Part shown: positions 34,086 to 41,943 of the stretch, in pieces
How the letters are laid out: each line of letters begins with the position of its first letter
Position numbering within the stretch: the first letter of the stretch is position 1
The notes under the pieces: generated by a model
Told to the model about the DNA's origin: nothing
Databases searched by the model: none
Seen by the model: only the letters and a program-made list of their open reading frames with translations
DNA from: Pseudomonas citri
GTDB lineage: Bacteria > Pseudomonadota > Gammaproteobacteria > Pseudomonadales > Pseudomonadaceae
Assembly: GCF_025336485.1 (NCBI RefSeq)
Contig: NZ_JAODAB010000025.1
Coordinates: 29,081-93,080 of the forward strand
Length of the DNA stretch: 64,000 nt
Direction of reading: 5' to 3'
Program-made: the position numbers and the translations under genes

Positions 34086-34582
34086 TCAACGATCTCGGCT
34101 TTCTCGATGATCACGTCTTCTGCCGGTACGTCCTGGTGGCCGGCCTTGGAGGTGGTGGACACGCCTTTGATCTTGTCGACCACGTCGCTGCCTTCGATCA
34201 CTTCACCGAACACGGCATAACCCCAGCCTTGGGTGTTCTTGGCGCTGTGGTTGAGGAAGCTGTTGTCGGCCACGTTGATGAAGAACTGGGCGGAAGCCGA
34301 ATGTGGATCCATGGTGCGGGCCATGGCGACGCTGTATTTCTTGTTCGACAGGCCGTTGTCGGCCTCGTTCTGGATGCCGGCGCGGGTCTTCTTCTGGCTC
34401 ATGCCAGGCTCGAAGCCGCCACCCTGGATCATGAAGTTGCCGATGACGCGGTGGAAAATGGTGTTGTCGTAGTGACCTTCGTTCACGTACTGAATGAAGT
34501 TCTCGACCGTCTTCGGCGCTTTCTCGGCGTTCAGTTGCAGAACGATGTCGCCGTGGTTGGTGGTCAGTTTGACTTTGCTCAT
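34082..34582 (-). CDS. ppiB: Peptidyl-prolyl cis-trans isomerase B (cyclophilin)
   Basis: A 166-residue cytoplasmic cyclophilin that speeds proline isomerisation. Active-site and core motifs include IFHRVIGNFMIQGG, SASAQFFINV and FGEVIEGSDVVDKI. ATG at 34582 gives the standard N-terminus MSKVKLTTNHGD with GGAAGAG upstream; the frame is open to 34738 but that part overlaps the divergent promoter region shared with glnS. Length equals that of E. coli PpiB (164) within two residues. Confidence 0.95.
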   Translation of the reverse strand: MSKVKLTTNHGDIVLQLNAEKAPKTVENFIQYVNEGHYDNTIFHRVIGNFMIQGGGFEPGMSQKKTRAGIQNEADNGLSNKKYSVAMARTMDPHSASAQFFINVADNSFLNHSAKNTQGWGYAVFGEVIEGSDVVDKIKGVSTTSKAGHQDVPAEDVIIEKAEIVE

Positions 34583-34827
34583 GGTCGGTACTCTTCCAAG
34601 GAATTCGTGGGTTTCGGGGCGTTGATGCCCGCAACCGATCTGGCTGCAAGCGGCCAGGTTGGGCAGTTTAGCGTGCCACGCCTGAATTTCGAGGCTGTTT
34701 TTCATCGGGTCGTCGATTAAATTCAATCGTTTACCCACCTGGCCTGTCAGGCGCTTGACAGCATCGGCTATGATACGGGTTTTGATTTATCCGGCCGCAT
34801 CCGGCCACGCACACGTTCAAGGACCCT

Positions 34828-36525
34828 ATGAGCAAGCCCACTGTCGACCCTACCTCGAATTCCAAGACCGGCCCGGCTGTACCGGTCAATTTCCTGCGGC
34901 CGATTATCCAGGCGGACCTGGATTCGGGTAAGCACACCCAGATCGTGACTCGTTTCCCGCCGGAGCCCAACGGCTACCTGCACATCGGCCATGCCAAGTC
35001 GATCTGCGTGAACTTCGGCCTGGCCGAGGAGTTCGGTGGCGTCACGCACCTGCGTTTCGACGACACCAACCCGGCCAAGGAAGACCAGGAATACATCGAC
35101 GCGATCGAAAGCGACGTCAAGTGGCTGGGTTTCCAATGGTCCGGTGAAGTGCGCTACGCCTCGCAGTATTTCGACCAATTGCACGATTGGGCGGTGGAGC
35201 TGATCAAGGCCGGCAACGCCTATGTCTGCGACCTGACCCCCGAGCAGGCCAAGGAATACCGTGGCAGCCTGACCGAGCCGGGCAAGAACAGCCCGTTCCG
35301 TGATCGCAGTGTGGAAGAAAACCTGGACCTGTTCGCCCGCATGCGCGCCGGCGAGTTCCCGGACGGCGCACGGGTGCTGCGCGCCAAGATCGACATGGCC
35401 TCGCCGAACATGAACCTGCGCGACCCGATCATGTACCGCATCCGTCACGCCCATCACCATCAGACCGGCGACAAATGGTGCATCTACCCCAACTATGACT
35501 TCACCCACGGTCAGTCGGATGCCATCGAAGGCATCACCCACTCGATCTGCACCCTGGAGTTCGAAAGCCATCGTCCGCTGTACGAGTGGTTCCTGGAACA
35601 CCTGCCGGTGCCGGCCAACCCGCGCCAGTACGAATTCAGCCGCCTGAACCTGAACTACACCATCACCAGCAAGCGCAAGCTCAAGCAGTTGGTGGACGAG
35701 AAGCACGTCAACGGTTGGGATGACCCGCGCATGTCGACGCTGTCGGGCTTCCGTCGTCGCGGCTACACGCCGAAATCGATCCGCAATTTCTGCGAGATGG
35801 TCGGCACCAACCGTTCCGACGGCGTGGTGGACTTCGGCATGCTGGAGTTCAGCATTCGTGACGACCTGGACCACAGCGCCCCGCGTGCCATGTGCGTGTT
35901 GCGTCCGCTGAAGGTGGTGATCACCAATTACCCGGAAGGCCAGGTCGAGAACCTCGAGCTACCGTGCCACCCGAAAGAGGACATGGGCGTGCGCGTCCTG
36001 CCGTTCGCCCGGGAAATCTACATCGACCGCGACGACTTCATGGAAGAGCCGCCCAAAGGCTACAAGCGCCTGGAACCGGCCGGTGAAGTGCGCCTGCGCG
36101 GCAGCTACGTGATCCGCGCCGACGAAGCCATCAAGGACGCCGACGGCAACATCGTCGAGCTGCGTTGCTCGTATGATCCCGACACCCTGGGCAAGAACCC
36201 GGAAGGTCGCAAGGTCAAGGGCGTGATCCACTGGGTACCGGCCGCGGCCAGCGTCGAATGCGAAGTGCGCCTGTACGATCGCCTGTTCCGTTCGCCGAAC
36301 CCGGAGAAGGCCGAAGACAGCGCCAGCTTCCTGGACAACATCAACCCTGACTCCCTGCAAGTGCTCACTGGTTGTCGTGCCGAGCCATCGCTGGGCAACG
36401 CACAGCCGGAAGACCGTTTCCAGTTCGAGCGCGAAGGCTACTTCTGCGCAGATATCAAGGACTCGAAACCAGGTGCTCCGGTGTTCAACCGTACCGTGAC
36501 CTTGCGCGATTCCTGGGGTCAGTGA
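34828..36525 (+). CDS. glnS: Glutaminyl-tRNA synthetase
   Basis: A 565-residue class I synthetase charging tRNA-Gln. The HIGH motif is PPEPNGYLHIGHAKS, the KMSKS equivalent is TSKRKLKQL, and the C-terminal beta-barrel anticodon domain follows residue 340. It is divergent from ppiB-lpxH, as in many pseudomonads. An inverted repeat ctgtca-ggcgct-tgacag lies at 34744-34761 between the two start codons. cysS follows after 21 bases, so the two synthetases are one transcription unit. Confidence 0.97.
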   Translation: MSKPTVDPTSNSKTGPAVPVNFLRPIIQADLDSGKHTQIVTRFPPEPNGYLHIGHAKSICVNFGLAEEFGGVTHLRFDDTNPAKEDQEYIDAIESDVKWLGFQWSGEVRYASQYFDQLHDWAVELIKAGNAYVCDLTPEQAKEYRGSLTEPGKNSPFRDRSVEENLDLFARMRAGEFPDGARVLRAKIDMASPNMNLRDPIMYRIRHAHHHQTGDKWCIYPNYDFTHGQSDAIEGITHSICTLEFESHRPLYEWFLEHLPVPANPRQYEFSRLNLNYTITSKRKLKQLVDEKHVNGWDDPRMSTLSGFRRRGYTPKSIRNFCEMVGTNRSDGVVDFGMLEFSIRDDLDHSAPRAMCVLRPLKVVITNYPEGQVENLELPCHPKEDMGVRVLPFAREIYIDRDDFMEEPPKGYKRLEPAGEVRLRGSYVIRADEAIKDADGNIVELRCSYDPDTLGKNPEGRKVKGVIHWVPAAASVECEVRLYDRLFRSPNPEKAEDSASFLDNINPDSLQVLTGCRAEPSLGNAQPEDRFQFEREGYFCADIKDSKPGAPVFNRTVTLRDSWGQ

Positions 36526-36546
36526 TCAAGTCTTAAGGGAAACCCT

Positions 36547-37929
36547 GTGCTTACGATCTACAACACGCTCACCAAGAGCAAAGAAGTCTTCAAGCCGCTG
36601 GATGGCAACAAGGTGCGCATGTACGTCTGCGGCATGACCGTGTACGACTACTGCCACCTGGGCCATGGCCGCAGCATGGTCGCCTTCGACCTGGTGACCC
36701 GCTGGTTGCGGTTCAGCGGTTATGACCTGACGTATGTGCGCAACATCACCGATATCGACGACAAGATCATCAACCGGGCGAACGAGAACGGCGAAGCGTT
36801 CGAGGCCCTGACCGAACGCATGATCGCGGCGATGCACGAGGACGAGGCGCGCCTCAACATCCTCAAGCCGGACATGGAGCCGCGGGCCACCGATCATATC
36901 CCTGGCATGCACGCGATGATCCAGACCCTGATCGACAAGGGCTACGCCTACGCGCCGGGCAACGGCGACGTGTATTACCGCGTCGGCAAGTTCATGGGCT
37001 ACGGCAAGCTGTCGCGCAAGAAGATCGAAGACCTGCGCATCGGCGCGCGTATCGAGGTCGGCGAGTCGAAACAGGACCCGCTGGACTTCGTGCTGTGGAA
37101 AGCCGCCAAGCCGGGTGAGCCGAGCTGGGATTCGCCGTGGGGCAAGGGCCGTCCGGGCTGGCACATCGAGTGCTCGGTGATGTCCACCTGCTGCCTGGGT
37201 GAGACTTTCGATATTCATGGCGGCGGCAGCGACCTGGAGTTCCCGCACCACGAAAACGAGATCGCCCAGAGCGAAGCGGCTACCGGCAAGACCTACGCCA
37301 ACGCGTGGATGCACTGCGGCATGATCCGGATCAACGGCGAGAAGATGTCCAAGTCCTTGAACAACTTCTTCACCATCCGCGACGTGCTCGACAAGTACCA
37401 CCCGGAAGTCGTGCGTTACCTGCTGGTGTCGAGCCACTACCGCAGCGCCATCAACTATTCGGAAGACAACCTCAAGGACGCCAAGGGTGCCCTGGAACGT
37501 TTCTACCATGCGTTGAAGGGTCTGCCGAACGTGCCGGCCGCCGGTGGTGAGGCCTTCGTGGCGCGCTTCACCGAAGTGATGAACGACGACTTCGGTACGC
37601 CAGAGGCCTGCGCGGTGCTGTTCGAGATGGTGCGCGAGATCAACCGCCTGCGTGAGAGCGATCTCAACGCCGCGGCGGGCCTGGCGGCGCGCCTGAAGGA
37701 ACTGGCCAGCGTGCTGGGCGTGTTGCAGCTCGAAGCCGATGACTTCCTCCAGGCCGGTGCCGAAGGCCGCGTGGATGCCGCCGAGGTCGAAGCCTTGATC
37801 CAGGCGCGCCTGACCGCGCGGGCCAACAAGGACTGGGCTGAATCCGACCGCATCCGCGACCAGCTCACCGCCATGGGCGTGGTGCTGGAGGACGGCAAGG
37901 GCGGGACGACCTGGCGACTGGCGGACTGA
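36547..37929 (+). CDS. cysS: Cysteinyl-tRNA synthetase
   Basis: A 460-residue class I synthetase. The signature is YVCGMTVYDYCHLGHGRS, including the HIGH motif and a zinc cysteine. Further zinc ligands lie in WHIECSVM and HHENEIAQSEAATG, and the KMSKS loop is GEKMSKSLNN. The start is GTG at 36547. A strong terminator follows its stop. Confidence 0.97.
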   Translation: MLTIYNTLTKSKEVFKPLDGNKVRMYVCGMTVYDYCHLGHGRSMVAFDLVTRWLRFSGYDLTYVRNITDIDDKIINRANENGEAFEALTERMIAAMHEDEARLNILKPDMEPRATDHIPGMHAMIQTLIDKGYAYAPGNGDVYYRVGKFMGYGKLSRKKIEDLRIGARIEVGESKQDPLDFVLWKAAKPGEPSWDSPWGKGRPGWHIECSVMSTCCLGETFDIHGGGSDLEFPHHENEIAQSEAATGKTYANAWMHCGMIRINGEKMSKSLNNFFTIRDVLDKYHPEVVRYLLVSSHYRSAINYSEDNLKDAKGALERFYHALKGLPNVPAAGGEAFVARFTEVMNDDFGTPEACAVLFEMVREINRLRESDLNAAAGLAARLKELASVLGVLQLEADDFLQAGAEGRVDAAEVEALIQARLTARANKDWAESDRIRDQLTAMGVVLEDGKGGTTWRLAD

Positions 37930-37947
37930 GTCCAAGCGCCGTAGCGA

Positions 37948-37979
37948 CCGTGGGAGCGAACAGGCTCCCACGGTTTTTT
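37948..37979 (+). terminator. Rho-independent terminator of glnS-cysS
   Basis: A perfect 10-base stem (ccgtgggagc / gctcccacgg) with loop gaacag is followed by six T. The stem is built from the REP-type sequence gtgggagc. Confidence 0.92.
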
Positions 37980-38044
37980 GCATCCAGTGCTGGCATGAGC
38001 TAGTACTGTCAGGTCGCTTCGACGTTCCTGACAGGAGTCCCGCT

Positions 38045-38500
38045 ATGTTGGCTCATTGGTCCCTCGCGGCCATCCATCTCCTGGCCTTTGCCCTGGGTTT
38101 CTGGGCGGTGCTGACGCGCGGCACGGCATTTCGACGCCTGGCCGGCGGCACGGACGCGGTCCGAAATGTCCTGGTCGCCGATAACCTGTGGGGCTTGTCG
38201 GCCCTGGTCCTGCTGGTGACCGGTGGAATGCGTGCTTTTGGCGGGTACGAAAAGGGCTCGGACTACTACCTGCATCAGCCTCTGTTTCACTTGAAGATGA
38301 CGCTGCTCCTGCTGATTCTCCTGCTTGAGCTCGCGCCGATGATCACCCTGATCAGATGGCGGGTGGCGTTGGGCAAGGGAGGGGAGATCGATGCTTCAAA
38401 GGCTGGCCGGCTGGCCCGGATCAGTCACGTCGAAGCCTTGTTGCTGGTCTTGATGGTGATCGCGGCTACAGGAATGGCTCGGGGTTTGCGCTGGGTCTGA
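38045..38500 (+). CDS. DUF2214-family membrane protein
   Basis: A 151-residue protein with four predicted helices (starting HWSLAAIHLLAFALGFWAV, then DNLWGLSALVLLVTG, MTLLLLILLLELAPM and VEALLLVLMVIAATGMAR). The first-helix histidine and tryptophan-rich start resemble the DUF2214 family of small inner-membrane proteins with no established role. AGGAG lies upstream of the ATG. It stands alone after the cysS terminator. The next 196 bases (38501-38696) show nothing recognisable. Confidence 0.75.
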   Translation: MLAHWSLAAIHLLAFALGFWAVLTRGTAFRRLAGGTDAVRNVLVADNLWGLSALVLLVTGGMRAFGGYEKGSDYYLHQPLFHLKMTLLLLILLLELAPMITLIRWRVALGKGGEIDASKAGRLARISHVEALLLVLMVIAATGMARGLRWV

Positions 38501-38696
38501 CCGCGCCGAGCGTCCGCTTCATCGCCATTAAAACGAAATGTCTGACAGCCATACTCAGGGCCATGCCATTAGTATCGGTTTCACGGACAGAACGAAACAA
38601 CGCAGGCGGGGAGAGACGGGGCAAGTGCACTCGGCCAGAATCTTTAGCCAGCCATTGCGGTGATGCAAACGGGCTGGCTACGGACTGCAGCAGGGC

Positions 38697-38891
38697 TCAG
38701 GGAGTCTGTGGTTTGTCGGGGGCGGTGAGGCCTGCCTGGATGCGCTGATAGATCTCTTCGCGATGGACCGCAACGTTTTTCGGGGCATTGATGCCGATCC
38801 GCACTTGTTGGCCGCTAACGCCCAGAATGGTGATGGTGATGTCGTCACCAATGTTTATGCTTTCACCGACTTTGCGGGTGAGTATCAGCAT
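38697..38891 (-). CDS. rsmE: RsmE, CsrA-family RNA-binding translational regulator
   Basis: A 64-residue CsrA/RsmA-family protein: MLILTRKVGESINIGDDI, VRIGINAPKNVAVHREEIYQRIQ. It binds GGA motifs near ribosome binding sites and is titrated by Gac-controlled small RNAs. The length, the start TRKVGESINIGDD and the tail LTAPDKPQTP fit RsmE better than RsmA of fluorescent pseudomonads. ATG at 38891 has AAGGAG upstream; the ten upstream codons of the open frame are leader. It stands alone on the minus strand. Confidence 0.9.
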   Translation of the reverse strand: MLILTRKVGESINIGDDITITILGVSGQQVRIGINAPKNVAVHREEIYQRIQAGLTAPDKPQTP

Positions 38892-39138
38892 GGTGTTCTC
38901 CTTGATTGCTTTATAGGGCACCTGATTCAGACGATGCAGATGTCGGTACTGCTTATAGATTAGTGCTAAGTGTCACAATGTGGGTGCCTCTTTCTGACGC
39001 GCAGATGCAGCCTTGATTCCCAGGGTGCGACTATACAGCGACGCCGGGCAGGATTCTCGTGTTTTGCGCACTGTTTGCGGCGATCTTGATGGGCTCGGGT
39101 GCTAAAATCGCTGCCTCATGTCTTCCAGAGGAAACGTT

Positions 39139-39501
39139 GTGCGCAAATTGGCTTGGATGATCGCGGTATTGATGCTGGCAGGATGCGGTGAGGGGCGTGA
39201 CGTCGAAGCACCGAAGAAACCCGCTGCCGTCTCCACACCGGCCGCCGCCGCTGCGCCGCAGTGGGCCGTCGAGGTTCGCGGCGAGACTCCGCAGGCTGTC
39301 AGCGACCTGACCGGATGGCTCATCGAGCACAGTTTCATGTCGAGTGTGGTGCGGGAAAATGGCAAGGAGCGGGTGCTGGTCGGTCCTTTCAGCACCAAGG
39401 CCGAAGCTGAAGCCGGCCAGGAGAACATCACCGCTGCATTGGTCCGGGCCAAAAAACGCAACATCGAGACGTTGGTGGTGGATTACCCGACGACCCGATG
39501 A
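39139..39501 (+). CDS. SPOR-domain-like lipoprotein
   Basis: A 120-residue exported lipoprotein. The start chosen is GTG at 39139, with AGAGG upstream, giving signal (M)RKLAWMIAVLMLAGC. An ATG at 39118 is in frame but has no ribosome site. A Pro-Ala linker (residues 25-42) leads to an SPOR-like domain (WAVEVRGE, VLVGPFSTKAEAEA). SPOR domains bind denuded peptidoglycan at division sites. The function beyond this is unknown. Its stop is followed by a REP doublet. Confidence 0.7.
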   Translation: MRKLAWMIAVLMLAGCGEGRDVEAPKKPAAVSTPAAAAAPQWAVEVRGETPQAVSDLTGWLIEHSFMSSVVRENGKERVLVGPFSTKAEAEAGQENITAALVRAKKRNIETLVVDYPTTR

Positions 39502-39563
39502 TCAGCCAGAACGAACAAAACCTTGGAAGTTGGCAGTTCGAGGTGTTGTGGCCAGGGCGCCTG

Positions 39564-39655
39564 CTGTGGGAGCAAAGCTTGCTCGCGATTGCTTCACCGC
39601 GGTCCAAGCGTTGAACCGCGTTATCGCTCATCGCGGGCAAGCCTTGCTCCCACAG
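39564..39655. repeat. REP doublet
   Basis: ctgtgggagcaaagcttgct at 39563 faces the inverse copy gggcaagccttgctcccaca ending at 39655. It fills most of the gap between the convergent SPOR lipoprotein and endA genes. Confidence 0.85.
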
Positions 39656-39697
39656 GATTTGCTCATCAGTTGATCGGTGGCGTTCACAAAGGCCGGG

Positions 39698-40387
39698 TCA
39701 ACCGCAGGCCTTCAAATCCACCGGGCCCACGAAGTCGTTCCCGCGCCCCATGACACACGCTACGCTCTGGTTGCGCTGGCGTTCCCAGCTCTCGACCGGA
39801 TAGGTCTTGTCCCAGGCTTCGTACAGGCGCCGGTCCTGCTTGGAGAGGCTCAGGCCATATTGCTTGCTCATGTAGAAGTAGGTCCGGGCGATCATTCCGC
39901 GGATGGAAGGCCGAGGCATGACTTTCTTGGCCTTGAAATCCACCTGGGTCAGACATGAGCCATACTGGCCTTTCTGGACCGGCAGCCAACCATAGCTGAA
40001 GTTGCTGCGATCGCCGTTCACTTCTCCGATGCTCGGCACCAGGTTGTGCAGGTCGGCTTCGGCCCGTTGATAGACCGGGTCATAACGTGTGCAATTCTTG
40101 CGACCCCCTTGTTGCCAGCATTGGCGCTGGTGGCCGATCTGCCACGCCGGGACAATGTGTTCCCACTCGATCCGGGCCGCGCGGCTGGCATTCTTGCGTG
40201 GCACATAACCGCAGGCCGCCAGGTCCACGCGATTGCCGGTGTATTTGCAGCCGCAATAGAACTCGGTGGATTGCGGGGCATAGAGTTTCCAGGCGACTTT
40301 CTTGGCTTCGTTGAAGGTGCGCGGGGCACCGGCCTGTGCGCCCATTGCGACGAACACAAGCAGTAAAGCAAAACAGCGGACATTCAT
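39698..40387 (-). CDS. endA: Exported endonuclease I (EndA/NucM family)
   Basis: A 229-residue periplasmic or secreted DNase with a signal peptide (MNVRCFALLLVFVAMGAQA). The beta-beta-alpha-metal core is RIEWEHIVPAWQ (catalytic His) and DLHNLVPSIGEVNGDRSN. Several cysteines (CGCKY, QCWQQ, NCTRY, SCLTQ) suggest disulfides. ATG at 40387 lies five bases after the stop of the upstream DUF1654 gene, whose promoter has a LexA box, so this nuclease is probably DNA-damage inducible. The frame open to 40498 overlaps that neighbour and is not used. Confidence 0.92.
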   Translation of the reverse strand: MNVRCFALLLVFVAMGAQAGAPRTFNEAKKVAWKLYAPQSTEFYCGCKYTGNRVDLAACGYVPRKNASRAARIEWEHIVPAWQIGHQRQCWQQGGRKNCTRYDPVYQRAEADLHNLVPSIGEVNGDRSNFSYGWLPVQKGQYGSCLTQVDFKAKKVMPRPSIRGMIARTYFYMSKQYGLSLSKQDRRLYEAWDKTYPVESWERQRNQSVACVMGRGNDFVGPVDLKACG

Positions 40388-40392
40388 CGGGC

Positions 40393-40641
40393 TCAATCTT
40401 CCTTCGGTACAACCCAGAAAACCTGCACGCCACCATCGTCGCGATAGGCGAGGGTCACGTTGTCGTTCTCGTCGATTTCTTCCAGCAAGCGCTCCCACTC
40501 ATCCACCGGTTCGTCAGGAAGGCGGAAGATCAGGGCAGCCTTGGCTTTTTGTGCGGTTGGAGCATTTATGATTTTCGAGACTCGCAGGCCGAGTCGCGTA
40601 TAGGAATCCAAAGGGGTGGTTGCTGCGGAGGGAGGTGCCAC
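40393..40641 (-). CDS. DUF1654-family protein, first gene of a LexA-controlled pair
   Basis: An 82-residue protein with the DUF1654 pattern (TPLDSYTRLGLRVSKIINAP, then DEWERLLEEIDENDNVTLAY and VQVFWVVPKED). Its role is not known. The start is GTG at 40641 with AAGGA seven bases upstream. The ATG at 40671 lies inside the LexA box and has no ribosome site, so it is rejected. endA follows five bases after its stop, with its ribosome site inside the end of this gene. Confidence 0.8.
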   Translation of the reverse strand: MAPPSAATTPLDSYTRLGLRVSKIINAPTAQKAKAALIFRLPDEPVDEWERLLEEIDENDNVTLAYRDDGGVQVFWVVPKED

Positions 40642-40659
40642 AGGATTATCCTTATTAAG

Positions 40660-40675
40660 CTGTACGCACATACAG
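40660..40675 (-). promoter_or_regulatory. LexA box and promoter of DUF1654-endA
   Basis: CTGT-N8-ACAG is perfect (ctgtacgcacatacag). On the minus strand a promoter is TTGCGT (40700-40695), 17 bases, TACTGT (40677-40672), so the -10 overlaps the box as in E. coli SOS genes. It lies 18 bases upstream of the GTG start. Confidence 0.85.
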
Positions 40676-40830
40676 TATTTAACCGTAGGCGTTTACGCAA
40701 CTGCTTAAATTTCAAGAAAATCGTCTGACAGTACTTTTTTCATTTTGGTGTAGGAAAAAGGATCTTTTTTTATCGGACAACTACTGGCGAAGGGGCGGAA
40801 TGCCCAGGTCACAGAACAAAAAACGCAACG

Positions 40831-40876
40831 TTGACAAAATTCCGAAGGCTTACCATAGTTACGCAAACGTTTGCGC
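40831..40876 (+). promoter_or_regulatory. Ribose operon promoter with RbsR-type operator
   Basis: TTGACA (40831-40836), a 17-base spacer and CATAGT (40854-40859) form a promoter. Directly downstream, cgcaaacgtttgcg at 40862-40875 is a perfect 14-base palindrome of the LacI/PurR type around the central CG. This is where a LacI-family repressor would block transcription; rbsR lies in the operon it would control. Confidence 0.8.
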
Positions 40877-40928
40877 AGCCTCCGCGCGACGCTTTTGCTC
40901 ACAATAATCATAAAATCGGAGTGAACCC

Positions 40929-41888
40929 ATGAAGTTGCCATTCGCTGGACGCGTTCTCGCTGTTGCCATGCTCGCAGCCGCCTCCGCTGCGCTACCTTTC
41001 TCCTCGGCATTTGCCCAGACTGCGGAAAAACCCAAGGTCGCCCTGGTCATGAAATCCCTGGCCAACGAGTTCTTCCTGACCATGGAAGATGGCGCCAAGG
41101 CCTACCAGAAAGAACACTCCACCGATTTCGAGCTGATCTCCAACGGGATCAAGGATGAGACCGACACCGCCAACCAGATCCGCATCGTCGAGCAGATGAT
41201 CGTGTCCAAGGTCGATGCCCTGGTCATCGCGCCCGCCGACTCCAAGGCCATGGTCCCGGTGATCAAGAAAGCCATCGACGCCGGTATCACCGTCATCAAT
41301 ATCGACAACCAGCTTGACCCGGCGGTGGTCAAGAGCAAGAACATCAACGTACCGTTCGTAGGCCCTGACAACCGCAAGGGCGCGCGGCTGGTGGGCGAGT
41401 ACCTGGCCAAGCAGCTCAAGGCCGGTGACGAGGTCGGCATCATCGAAGGCGTGTCTACCACGACCAATGCCCAGGCGCGGACCGCAGGCTTCAAGGACGC
41501 CATGGAAGCGGCGCAGATCAAGGTCGTTTCCCTGCAATCCGGCGACTGGGAAATCAACAAGGGTAACCAGGTGGCCGCGTCGATGCTCAGTGAATACCCG
41601 AACATCAAGGCGCTGCTGGCCGGCAACGACAGCATGGCGGTCGGCGCCGTGTCGGCCGTCCGTGCCGCTGGCAAGGCGGGCAAGGTGCAAGTAGTCGGTT
41701 ACGACAACATCAACGCCATCAAGCCCATGCTCAAGGATGGACGTGTCCTGGCGACGGCCGACCAGTTCGCCGCCAAGCAGGCGGTCTTCGGCATCGAGAC
41801 GGCCTTGAAGATCCTCAAGGGCGAAAAAGTCGACAGCGGTACCAACGGCGTTATCGAAACTCCGGTCGAGCTGGTGACCAAGCAGTAA
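40929..41888 (+). CDS. rbsB: Ribose ABC transporter, periplasmic binding protein
   Basis: A 319-residue periplasmic type I sugar-binding protein. The signal peptide covers about residues 1-29 (LPFSSAFAQ). The mature part has KPKVALVMKSLANEFF, VDALVIAPADS, INIDNQLDP and VVGYDNINAIKP, as in ribose/D-xylose-type binding proteins. The following genes (rbsA, rbsC, rbsR, rbsK, rbsD) support ribose. GGAG lies upstream of the ATG. It is first in the operon, behind the promoter and operator at 40831-40876. Confidence 0.95.
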   Translation: MKLPFAGRVLAVAMLAAASAALPFSSAFAQTAEKPKVALVMKSLANEFFLTMEDGAKAYQKEHSTDFELISNGIKDETDTANQIRIVEQMIVSKVDALVIAPADSKAMVPVIKKAIDAGITVINIDNQLDPAVVKSKNINVPFVGPDNRKGARLVGEYLAKQLKAGDEVGIIEGVSTTTNAQARTAGFKDAMEAAQIKVVSLQSGDWEINKGNQVAASMLSEYPNIKALLAGNDSMAVGAVSAVRAAGKAGKVQVVGYDNINAIKPMLKDGRVLATADQFAAKQAVFGIETALKILKGEKVDSGTNGVIETPVELVTKQ

Positions 41889-41943
41889 TCCTGGCGACAC
41901 AACGGTGCTCGCCCGTGTGGGCGAGCACATTGGAGAGTTTGTT

